Of a stretch of DNA of 30,438 bases, positions 8,705 through 15,335 are shown piece by piece. The notes beneath the pieces are model-generated. The model did no database searches, was not told the DNA's origin, and worked only from the letters and a program-made list of their open reading frames with translations. The DNA lies in assembly GCA_947624075.1 (NCBI GenBank), contig CANQIM010000002.1, positions 1 through 30,438 on the forward strand, given 5' to 3'. Made by a program: the position numbers and the translations under genes. The DNA is from an uncultured Bacilli bacterium (GTDB taxonomy: Bacteria; Bacillota_I; Bacilli_A; RF39; UBA660). Each line of letters begins with the position of its first letter. Positions within the stretch are counted from its first letter, which is position 1.

Positions 8705-9513
8705 TGGAGATAATCATTGTTGGAGCAATTATATTATTTATTCTTGTTTATAATAATACTATTAACAAGGATAAATTCTTTGCTGATAATCAAAAATTTT
8801 TAGAGTTAGTTAGGGAAGATGATTATACTTTTTTAGTATATGCTCGATATGGTGAAGATGCTGATGCAGATCAGCTATATATGAAAAGAGTTACTTATGC
8901 AGCAATTGTTTTCTTCATAGTTTTAGCTTTTACAATAAGTTCTTCAGATAGTGTAGATATTATTAATTCTCAATTTTTCTTAAATTTAGTTTTGGCAGCA
9001 GTAGTTGCGGTTGTTATATTTAAAGCACCATATTCACAATTAAAGAGTTATTATAAAGCTCACTTGCATGAAATAGATATAATGTTGCCATACTATTTAA
9101 AGAGTTTAGAGATTTTAATACAGCATTACACAGTTCCTGTTGCTATAGGTAAATCGATAGATGATGCTCCTGAAATTTTTAAACCAGGACTTCGAAAAAT
9201 GATTGATAGAATTAATTCTGGTGATGCAACAGTTGATCCTTATATGGAATTTGCTAATACATATCCAGTTAGAGATTCAATGCGTATGATGAGACTTTTA
9301 TATCGTTTAGGAATTGGTTCACAAGAAAGAAAGCAAGAACGTCTTATGATGTTTGCTAGAACTGTTTCTTCTTTACAAAATAAGGCAAGAGAAACTAAAT
9401 ATAAAGAAAGACTTAATCATATGGAAAGTCAGACGATGGTTATGCTTGTTGTTACAGGTATTGGAGTTATGCTTGTTATATTAATTTCAATGATGATGAT
9501 GTTTAGTATGTAA
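8704..9513 (+). CDS. tadC: TadC-like inner-membrane platform protein
   Basis: A 269-aa protein, the partner of the preceding TadB-like protein. Helices lie at about 2-16, 68-85, 92-106 and 245-266. The middle cytoplasmic domain (about 115-225) contains the LPYYLKSLEILIQ and GKSIDDAPEIF segments expected in the T2SSF fold, and the C-terminus is a single strong helix ending MMMMFSM. It forms the platform for pilus assembly together with TadB. It begins inside the TadB stop codon. After its stop there are 81 bases with a strong promoter before the small pilin gene, so expression of the pilin can be set apart from the motor genes. Confidence 0.75.
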   Translation: MEIIIVGAIILFILVYNNTINKDKFFADNQKFLELVREDDYTFLVYARYGEDADADQLYMKRVTYAAIVFFIVLAFTISSSDSVDIINSQFFLNLVLAAVVAVVIFKAPYSQLKSYYKAHLHEIDIMLPYYLKSLEILIQHYTVPVAIGKSIDDAPEIFKPGLRKMIDRINSGDATVDPYMEFANTYPVRDSMRMMRLLYRLGIGSQERKQERLMMFARTVSSLQNKARETKYKERLNHMESQTMVMLVVTGIGVMLVILISMMMMFSM

Positions 9514-9529
9514 AAAAATTAAATTGATA

Positions 9530-9558
9530 TTGTTAAAATTTTTGATGTTTGATATAAT
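9530..9558 (+). promoter_or_regulatory. Promoter before the pilin-like gene
   Basis: TTGTTA at 9530-9535, a 17-base spacer and a perfect TATAAT at 9553-9558 with an extended TGA just before it. Transcription would start near 9565, some 30 bases upstream of the 58-aa pilin-like gene. This fits a need for far more pilin than motor proteins. Confidence 0.7.
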
Positions 9559-9594
9559 CTAAATATATATAATAATGAAAGGATGTGAGAGCTA

Positions 9595-9771
9595 ATGAAG
9601 GCAGCAACAGGTGAATTAAACTTAACAGTTATTACACTAATTGCAATTGCAGCAGTTATTGGTTTCTTTTGGATGATGTGGCCAAGTATTCAAAATGCTA
9701 TTAATACTCAATGGGGAAATATTAGTGCTAATGAGCCAGTTTCTGGTACTATGGTAATTATTGAAAGATAG
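9595..9771 (+). CDS. 58-aa pilin-like peptide (Flp-type candidate)
   Basis: A short ORF of 58 codons plus stop, with AAGGATGTGAGAG upstream of the ATG and the next gene starting 9 bases after its stop. It begins with a seven-residue polar leader (MKAATGE), then a hydrophobic helix from about residue 8 to 28 (ending FFWMMW), then a short polar tail. This is the layout of Flp/Tad major pilins and other very small type IV pilin-like subunits. The Gly6-Glu7 pair lies where a prepilin peptidase could cut, but Glu at position +5 is missing, so processing is uncertain. Its own strong promoter and its place between tadC and a TadE-like gene support the role of main filament subunit. The ORF is real by context; the pilin role is inferred. 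Confidence 0.62.
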   Translation: MKAATGELNLTVITLIAIAAVIGFFWMMWPSIQNAINTQWGNISANEPVSGTMVIIER

Positions 9772-9780
9772 GTGAGGTAA

Positions 9781-10257
9781 ATGCGTGATGCTTATGGTGG
9801 TGTAGTCAGTATATCAATTGTAGTTGTTTTCTTGGTGTTGGTTTCTGGTTACCTAGCATTTAATGTTAATTATACTAAAGCCTTTAGATTAAAAAATAAA
9901 GTAATTTCTGTTCTTGAAGAATATGAAGGAGCTGGTTATGATAATATTGTCGATGGTTGTTCTGAGGGAATATGTAAAGAGATAAATAGCTATGCTTCTC
10001 AGATAGGATACAATGTATCATCAATCAACACACCAAACGATGGTAGAACATGGCACTGTAATAAAGCAGTAGGGTATTGTGTTGCCAAAGCTGATGCTAA
10101 TAGCAGTGGCTCAACAATAACAGAAAAGAATGCTTATTATTTTGATGTTATAACACAAATAAATATAAACATTCCAATTATTAATAAGATTATGGGACTT
10201 CGTATTTTTCAAATAAGAGGTTCAACTAAAACTATGGAAAATTTGAACATGGATTAG
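9781..10257 (+). CDS. TadE/TadG-like pseudopilin candidate
   Basis: A 158-aa protein with one N-terminal helix (about 6-28) after a short MRDAYGG start, then a soluble outside domain with two Cys pairs (CSEGIC near 60-65, and WHC plus YC near 92-99) that could form disulfides. The short polar start, the helix and the 'FNVNYTKAFRLKN' run after the helix are the pattern of TadE/TadG-type minor pilins. GGTGAGG lies just before the ATG. It is co-transcribed with the small pilin and followed 10 bases later by the TadZ-like gene. A minor pilin or tip subunit is the likeliest role; no catalytic motif is visible. Confidence 0.6.
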   Translation: MRDAYGGVVSISIVVVFLVLVSGYLAFNVNYTKAFRLKNKVISVLEEYEGAGYDNIVDGCSEGICKEINSYASQIGYNVSSINTPNDGRTWHCNKAVGYCVAKADANSSGSTITEKNAYYFDVITQININIPIINKIMGLRIFQIRGSTKTMENLNMD

Positions 10258-10267
10258 GTGAGTTATA

Positions 10268-11302
10268 ATGAATGTAATAATTTGTAACGAACAAAGTGAT
10301 AGGCTATCAGCATTAGATATAGATGTTATAAAAAATATTGCTGGAAGTTTTGAGCCTGCAGAAATAGTTGAAATGTTTAAAAATTTTTTCTATAGTAAAA
10401 TGATAATAGATGTTACTGCAATTAAGCATTACACAGAAATTAGAAGTTATGAAATTATTTCAAAAGGGTTAGATCCTGATAAAATAATTTTTTATTTACC
10501 TCAAGGCAGTTCGCTATGTTCAGCTACTTTTTTAGCTAATCTAGTAAGCATAGGTATTTATAACTTTACTACTAATTTTGATGGTATTAAAGCATTATTG
10601 AAAAAGTCAAATACATTGAAAGATGTAGAGAATATTGTTAAGATGGGTAGAACAGAAGCGACGGTTATTACCAACAGTGTTTCTAATGTTCAAAGTGCTA
10701 CTGGTTTAGTAGCTTCTCAAAGTTATAGTAGTAATTCCATTGTTTTGGGCTTTAAAAATGTTACTGATGGAGCAGGTGCTACAACGTTTATTTATATGTT
10801 AAAAAGAGAATTAGATTATTCTTTTGGAAAAACTAATGTGGTAGCGCTTGAAATTGATAAGAATGATTTTCGATTATTTAATGATAGTACAATGATTTCC
10901 GTTAAACAAGCAGATGTTCAAAGTGTAATAATGAAGTTAAATAAAAAAATCGTTTTAATTGATTTAAATAATTCAAGTAATAGTAGTATGTGTTCTGAAG
11001 TTTTTCATTTAGTAGAGCCTAGTACAATAAAGCTTAATAAATTAATTAGAAGAAATAAGTCAGCTTTTATGAATTTGCGAAGTAGTAAAATTATTCTTAA
11101 TAAAAGTATGCTTATGAATAATGATATTGCCGACTTTGAAAATGAAGCTAATGTGAAAGTTTTCTTTAATGTTCCACCTTTAGATGAACGTAAAAGAAAT
11201 GGAATCATGGGTGATTTTTTAATAAAAATAGGGTTAGTAAATAGACCAATTAATCAGATGCGAGGAGCTTCTGGCAAAATATTTGGTTTATTTAGACGCT
11301 AA
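10268..11302 (+). CDS. TadZ/CpaE-like protein with degenerate P-loop
   Basis: A 344-aa soluble protein. The N-terminal 130 residues resemble the atypical receiver-like half of TadZ/CpaE. From about residue 157 a MinD/ParA-like fold begins, with beta strand SIVLGFKN followed by VTDGAGATT (165-173), aligning with the deviant Walker A (KGGxGKT) but lacking both lysines. The later strand NKKIVLIDLNN would be the Walker-B region. CpaE/TadZ proteins localise the pilus machine to the pole or membrane and often have changed ATPase sites. The loss of the lysines here suggests it may not hydrolyse ATP, which is inference. It is the last gene before the first VirB2-like gene, so it marks the junction between the Tad and T4SS parts. 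Confidence 0.68.
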   Translation: MNVIICNEQSDRLSALDIDVIKNIAGSFEPAEIVEMFKNFFYSKMIIDVTAIKHYTEIRSYEIISKGLDPDKIIFYLPQGSSLCSATFLANLVSIGIYNFTTNFDGIKALLKKSNTLKDVENIVKMGRTEATVITNSVSNVQSATGLVASQSYSSNSIVLGFKNVTDGAGATTFIYMLKRELDYSFGKTNVVALEIDKNDFRLFNDSTMISVKQADVQSVIMKLNKKIVLIDLNNSSNSSMCSEVFHLVEPSTIKLNKLIRRNKSAFMNLRSSKIILNKSMLMNNDIADFENEANVKVFFNVPPLDERKRNGIMGDFLIKIGLVNRPINQMRGASGKIFGLFRR

Positions 11303-11306
11303 TTAG

Positions 11307-11336
11307 TTGACAAAAATTGTTATTTAATATTATAAT
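11307..11336 (+). promoter_or_regulatory. Consensus promoter before first VirB2-like gene
   Basis: Perfect TTGACA at 11307-11312 and perfect TATAAT at 11331-11336 with an 18-base spacer, starting five bases after the preceding stop codon. It is the best promoter match in the locus and should give strong expression of the 103-aa protein. Confidence 0.85.
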
Positions 11337-11357
11337 GTATGTGAAGGAGAGGTTGTT

Positions 11358-11669
11358 ATGGACATAGATGCATGTGGTGGATTAGGACCAATAGTAAGAG
11401 TTATTAGAAAAGGTGTTTTTCCAATTATTCAAATTGGTATACCAATACTTTTAATTGTTTTTGGAACTCTTGATTTAGGTAAAGCAGTTATTTCTAGTGA
11501 TGAAAAAGAAGTAAAGGCAGCCCAAGGTAGATTAATAAAGCGTTTCATATATGCTGCTGCAGTATTCTTTGTTGTTACCCTAGTAACTGTTGTTATGAAT
11601 ATAGTTGCTCAAGGTGGGCAAGGAGATACTACTAGTTGGCAAGCATGTTGGACTTCAGCTGGTAATTAA
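11358..11669 (+). CDS. VirB2/TrbC-like small membrane protein, copy 1
   Basis: A 103-aa protein with two membrane helices (about 22-42 and 67-88) linked by a short charged loop (SSDEKEVKAAQGRLIKR). Two-helix hairpins of this size next to VirB6 and VirB3 genes are typical of VirB2/TrbC pilin-like subunits, which line the T4SS pilus or channel. The next gene encodes a paralogue with the same core (IGIPILLIVFGTLDLGKAVI against IGPILVIVLSSVEFAKVII, then SSDEKE against QSDDEA). Cys residues near each end (ACGG, QACW) could form a disulfide. It has its own consensus promoter and is followed at once by a terminator, so it can be made in large amounts as a single-gene message. GAAGGAGAGG precedes the ATG. 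Confidence 0.7.
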   Translation: MDIDACGGLGPIVRVIRKGVFPIIQIGIPILLIVFGTLDLGKAVISSDEKEVKAAQGRLIKRFIYAAAVFFVVTLVTVVMNIVAQGGQGDTTSWQACWTSAGN

Positions 11670-11680
11670 ATGTAAATTTG

Positions 11681-11709
11681 AAATAGCAAACGATTGCTAT
11701 TTTTTTTTT
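11681..11709 (+). terminator. Rho-independent terminator after first VirB2-like gene
   Basis: AAATAGCAA (11681-11689) pairs perfectly with TTGCTATTT (11694-11702) around an ACGA loop, and the 3' arm runs into a run of T. It lies 12 bases after the stop of the 103-aa gene and would limit read-through into the VirB6-VirB4 part. Confidence 0.88.
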
Positions 11710-11727
11710 CTTTTGATATACTTATTA

Positions 11728-11736
11728 TGTTAAAAT
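11728..11736 (+). promoter_or_regulatory. Extended -10 promoter before second VirB2-like gene
   Basis: TGT followed by TAAAAT forms an extended -10 element at 11728-11736, 19 bases before the ATG at 11755. No good -35 box stands at the usual spacing; a TTGATA at 11713 is too close. A promoter is expected here because a terminator lies just upstream. Confidence 0.5.
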
Positions 11737-11754
11737 GTTTTTTGGAGTGATCTT

Positions 11755-12264
11755 ATGAAAAAAGGACTAGGTGTTTTTTTACTTATTATTAGTTTTTTTC
11801 TTGTGAATCCAAAACAAGTAGATGCTTTGGAAAATAGTAAGATTAATGATACTTCATTAAATCATTTTCATAGTGTTGTAAAAGCCAATACATTTATTTT
11901 AGATAGAGAAGAAACAGATATTAGTGATATGGAAGATATAATGGATGATTATAATCAAAATCAAAATTGTTCTTCTGATACGTCTTTGCTTGGCAATCCA
12001 AATGATCCTGATTCTGTTGCTTGGTTGTTACAACAAATACTTAATTACACGAGGGTAATAGGTCCAATCTTGGTTATTGTTTTAAGTAGTGTTGAATTTG
12101 CTAAAGTAATTATTCAAAGTGATGATGAAGCTATGGGAAAAGCGCAGAAGAAGCTTATAAATAGACTTATTTTAGTTGTTGCTTTATTCTTTGTTCCAAC
12201 GTTAGTGCAAGCTTTGTTACAAATATTTGGGATTACAGGCGATCCAACTTGTGGTTTAAAATAA
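11755..12264 (+). CDS. VirB2/TrbC-like membrane protein, copy 2
   Basis: A 169-aa protein with a signal-peptide-like start (helix about 5-19, then VDALEN), an acidic soluble stretch to about residue 80 and two membrane helices (about 100-118 and 137-158). The two-helix core is a clear paralogue of the 103-aa protein upstream: the same order of IG-PIL, a charged SDDEA loop, KKLINR and a hydrophobic second helix. Cleavage after the signal peptide and export of the loop would fit a VirB2/TrbC-like channel subunit. The extra N-terminal domain with one Cys (QNCSSD) and a C-terminal Cys (PTCGLK) is absent from copy 1. It precedes the VirB6-like gene by 21 bases and probably starts the second transcript of the T4SS part. 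Confidence 0.65.
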   Translation: MKKGLGVFLLIISFFLVNPKQVDALENSKINDTSLNHFHSVVKANTFILDREETDISDMEDIMDDYNQNQNCSSDTSLLGNPNDPDSVAWLLQQILNYTRVIGPILVIVLSSVEFAKVIIQSDDEAMGKAQKKLINRLILVVALFFVPTLVQALLQIFGITGDPTCGLK

Positions 12265-12285
12265 AAAAAGTGAGGTGAGAAGAAA

Positions 12286-14472
12286 ATGACTGATACAACA
12301 GATGCAGGATTTGTTAGTGACTTATTCAGAAGAATTGCAGGACTTTTTGATAGACCAGCATATTGGTTGCTTGGAGTAATGTATCAAATATTTTTTAATG
12401 TAGCATCAGCTGATTTATTTAATAATTCTTTGATCCTTGGTTTTTACAAAAGGGTACAATTAATAATTGGCGTATTCATGATTTTTCAACTTGCTGTTAC
12501 TATTTTGAAGGGGATAATGAATCCAGATGAAGTTTTTGGTGGAAAATCAGGTATTGGATCAATAATTACACGTGTTATAGTTGCTTTGATATTACTTACT
12601 GTTTTAGTTCCAATTAGTATTCCAGGGGCAACTACAGAGTATGAAAGACAAATTAATAATAACGGTTTATTGTTTGGTACACTTTATTCACTGCAACATC
12701 GTATTTTGTCTAATAATACATTAGGACGATTGGTTTTAGGTACAACTGACGGAGCAGTAAGTTCGAATGATGATAATACGGGACTTACCGGTGCTGATAA
12801 ACAAGCTGAGAGTTTGGCCAAGTCCTCGCGAATTTTTACGGCGACTATCTTAAAAGGATTTATTAGGATTAATTTAGTTCCTGAAGAATATCGAATAGAT
12901 CCAGGTGAAGGTAGAACTGAAGAAATGGCCAATGATAATAGAATTTGTAAAGATATAGATGATGATATATTAGATATTTATACAAAGGTAGATGCTGATC
13001 CAGGAGAAATTATAAGTTTGCTTACAGAAAAATGTACGGTTAGTAAAAATGAAGATTGGTATACTAGGGATTATGGAAAGAGTAAATATGTGTTTGCTAA
13101 TATGCCGATTATTTCAGCTATTGTAGCATTTGTTTTTGTTTTTATACTTTTGAGTTTTGTAATTGAAGTTGCTGTTCGTGCTGTTAAGTTGGCAGTTCTT
13201 CGTTTGATTGCACCAATTCCAATAATTAGTTATATGGATCCTAAAGGTGGCAAGGATGGAGCTTTTAGTGCTTGGGTTAAGGCCTTAACTTCTACTTATA
13301 TAGATTTATTTTTAAGACTTGCTATTATTTATTTTGTAATATATTTAATTCAAGATATGATTGTTAATGGAATAGTTATGAATACTGGTAGTGGTATGAT
13401 AGGTATTTTATCAGCTATCTTCATTTGGATTGGTTTATTTATCTTTGCTAAAGAAGCACCTAAGTTCATTAAGCAAGTTCTTGGTATGAAAGATGAAAAA
13501 GGTAGTGGTATATTCGGTGGCTTTGGCAGAATGGCTGGTGCAGTTAGTACCGTTGGAGCCATAGGTGCTTCAGCCATTGGAGCAGTAGGTGCTGGTGTTG
13601 CTGCTGGTAGGGCTAGTCTTATGTCAGATCAAACTAGAAAAAGTTTTGGTGAAGATGTTAATCCTAATAGCTTTGGCAATAAAGCTAAGCATATTTTAGC
13701 TGGAATTACTGGTGGTGTAGGTGGCTTTGGAACAGGTGTAAAAACAGCTGTTACTTCTAAAGATCATGCTTTGAAGAATACTTTTGAAGCACTACAAAAA
13801 CGTAATGCTCAAGTTATTAGTGCAGGAGATGCTGGTTCTACGTCTTTAGGTAGGGCTAAAGCAACGGCAGCTAGATTATTTACTGGTGAAGCAGCAGGAG
13901 CTGAGACAGCTCGTAATATAAGTACTATGGAAGGTAGAGTAAAAGCATTAGAAGCTGTTAAGAAACGTGCTAGTGGCGAAATGGTTAAACAAACTTGGAC
14001 TAAAGGTGCGTTTAGTAAAGGTGATACTTTCGATTTATCAGGTCGTAAAATTGGAAATGTTAACTATAAATCATTTATGGCTGCAAAGAAAGCAGCAGAA
14101 TCTGCTGGAAGAACATCATTCAGTTTTCAAGATGCTGATAATTCTGCAGTAAGTTATACTATTGATATGAAAACTGCTAACATGAATGAAGGTTATATTC
14201 TTAAGACTAATGAAAGCAATTATATTAGTGAGATTGTTGCGGGTCGTCAAAATGATTCAGTTTTGACTACTTACATACAAGATGCTAACATGAAAGGTGG
14301 AGCATTACAATTTGATGCTAGTGGAAACGCTATTCCTAACAGTTCTGTTAGTATTACAGACAGAGATTCAGTTACTAAAACTATCGATGAGTTAGGTAAT
14401 CAAATCACTGCTGAAAAACGTAAAAATATTATTAATGAGCAGAATGACCGTTTTGCTGGTGGAAAAAAATAA
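12286..14472 (+). CDS. VirB6/TrbL-like polytopic membrane protein
   Basis: A 728-aa protein. Membrane segments lie at about 26-42, 58-76 and 91-113, then after a soluble loop of about 155 residues at about 270-295, followed by the conserved-looking region RLIAPIPIISYMDPKGGKD and more helices to about 400. This layout, with a cluster of helices around a conserved loop and a Gly/Ala-rich region after it, is typical of VirB6/TrbL proteins that form the inner-membrane channel. The C-terminal 330 residues are soluble and Ala/Gly-rich near 405-440, then hydrophilic; they probably lie in the cytoplasm. GAGGTGAG precedes the ATG. Its neighbours on both sides, VirB2-like and VirB3-like, agree. The call is by topology and context more than by a motif. 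Confidence 0.72.
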   Translation: MTDTTDAGFVSDLFRRIAGLFDRPAYWLLGVMYQIFFNVASADLFNNSLILGFYKRVQLIIGVFMIFQLAVTILKGIMNPDEVFGGKSGIGSIITRVIVALILLTVLVPISIPGATTEYERQINNNGLLFGTLYSLQHRILSNNTLGRLVLGTTDGAVSSNDDNTGLTGADKQAESLAKSSRIFTATILKGFIRINLVPEEYRIDPGEGRTEEMANDNRICKDIDDDILDIYTKVDADPGEIISLLTEKCTVSKNEDWYTRDYGKSKYVFANMPIISAIVAFVFVFILLSFVIEVAVRAVKLAVLRLIAPIPIISYMDPKGGKDGAFSAWVKALTSTYIDLFLRLAIIYFVIYLIQDMIVNGIVMNTGSGMIGILSAIFIWIGLFIFAKEAPKFIKQVLGMKDEKGSGIFGGFGRMAGAVSTVGAIGASAIGAVGAGVAAGRASLMSDQTRKSFGEDVNPNSFGNKAKHILAGITGGVGGFGTGVKTAVTSKDHALKNTFEALQKRNAQVISAGDAGSTSLGRAKATAARLFTGEAAGAETARNISTMEGRVKALEAVKKRASGEMVKQTWTKGAFSKGDTFDLSGRKIGNVNYKSFMAAKKAAESAGRTSFSFQDADNSAVSYTIDMKTANMNEGYILKTNESNYISEIVAGRQNDSVLTTYIQDANMKGGALQFDASGNAIPNSSVSITDRDSVTKTIDELGNQITAEKRKNIINEQNDRFAGGKK

Positions 14473-14491
14473 ATTGGGAGTGTGATACAAA

Positions 14492-14800
14492 GTGAACTAT
14501 TTAATTCCTGCTAATACGAAGAGAGGACAATTAATACTTGGACTTTTTAGACCATTTGATTTGATTTTATTTGGCTGTGGTATACTGGTAACAATTATTT
14601 TACTTGCTGTTATGCCTCTTTCATCAACGATTGTTACTATCTTTATACTAAGTCCAGCTATAATAACTGGTTTCTTAGTAATGCCAGTACCTTATTATCA
14701 TAATATGTTAAATATTATAATTGAAATGTATGAGTTTTTAACTAATAGACAAACATATCGTTGGAAAGGATGGTGTTATAAAGATGTCCAAAAAAAGTAA
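14492..14800 (+). CDS. PrgI/VirB3-like membrane protein
   Basis: A 102-aa protein with a short N-terminal soluble part (YLIPANTKR), two adjacent membrane helices at about 22-66 and a soluble end (NRQTYRWKGW). This is the shape of the PrgI family in Gram-positive conjugation systems, which fills the place of VirB3 and acts with VirB4. The start is GTG at 14492 with a GGGAGTG ribosome site; the C-terminus overlaps the VirB4 N-terminal ORF by 17 bases in another frame. Directly preceding VirB4 is the standard order for PrgI/VirB3. Confidence 0.75.
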   Translation: MNYLIPANTKRGQLILGLFRPFDLILFGCGILVTIILLAVMPLSSTIVTIFILSPAIITGFLVMPVPYYHNMLNIIIEMYEFLTNRQTYRWKGWCYKDVQKK

Positions 14801-15335
14801 TAGTAGTGGATTTACAGAAGATTGGTTGCCTTTAAGAGCAATCCAAAATAATATGATAATTACAAGAGATAATCAAAAAGTAGGAGGAGTTAAGATTGCT
14901 CCTAGAAATATTTTTATTCTAGATAATGATATGCAAAATAATATTTTAATTGGTTTAAAAAACTTTTATAATACTCTTGATTTTGAATTTTGGCTTATAG
15001 TAGCTGATAGACCTGTTGATATTTCTGTATACATGTCGCAAATGCAATTGCTTTTAAATGAAACATCATCTCCAGCCGTACGTAAGCTTATTATGCAAGA
15101 TATTGATAAGGGTGAAACTTTTATTAGAAATAATGTTGTAGATACAGAGTATTTCTTTATGTTTAAAACAAAAGATGTAGATTTATTCCAAAAAAGAATA
15201 AGAATGATGATAAATGGGTTGGCACAATGTGGACTTAATGCTTCCCAAATTAGTAATTCGGATTTAAGATTTGTTCTTGAAAACTTCTTAAATGGAGGAA
15301 ATACAACAGAGTTTGGGACGGTGATGCCTGTATGA
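14784..15335 (+). CDS. VirB4, N-terminal domain encoded separately
   Basis: A 183-aa protein that corresponds to the N-terminal domain of VirB4/TraC-type ATPases. It opens with EDWLPLRAIQNN and IITRDNQKVGGVKI, then a helical domain with NFYNTLDFEFWLIV and VDISVYM, which is the usual 'LNsLdF' region after the first beta sheet of the VirB4 N domain. It carries no Walker motif. The stop overlaps the start of the ATPase ORF in ATGA (15332-15335), so the two are translated in tandem. Together they make 779 residues, close to a normal single-chain VirB4. It could be a true two-subunit VirB4 or a frameshifted gene; the clean overlap favours the first. It sits just after the PrgI-like gene as expected. 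Confidence 0.8.
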   Translation: MSKKSNSSGFTEDWLPLRAIQNNMIITRDNQKVGGVKIAPRNIFILDNDMQNNILIGLKNFYNTLDFEFWLIVADRPVDISVYMSQMQLLLNETSSPAVRKLIMQDIDKGETFIRNNVVDTEYFFMFKTKDVDLFQKRIRMMINGLAQCGLNASQISNSDLRFVLENFLNGGNTTEFGTVMPV

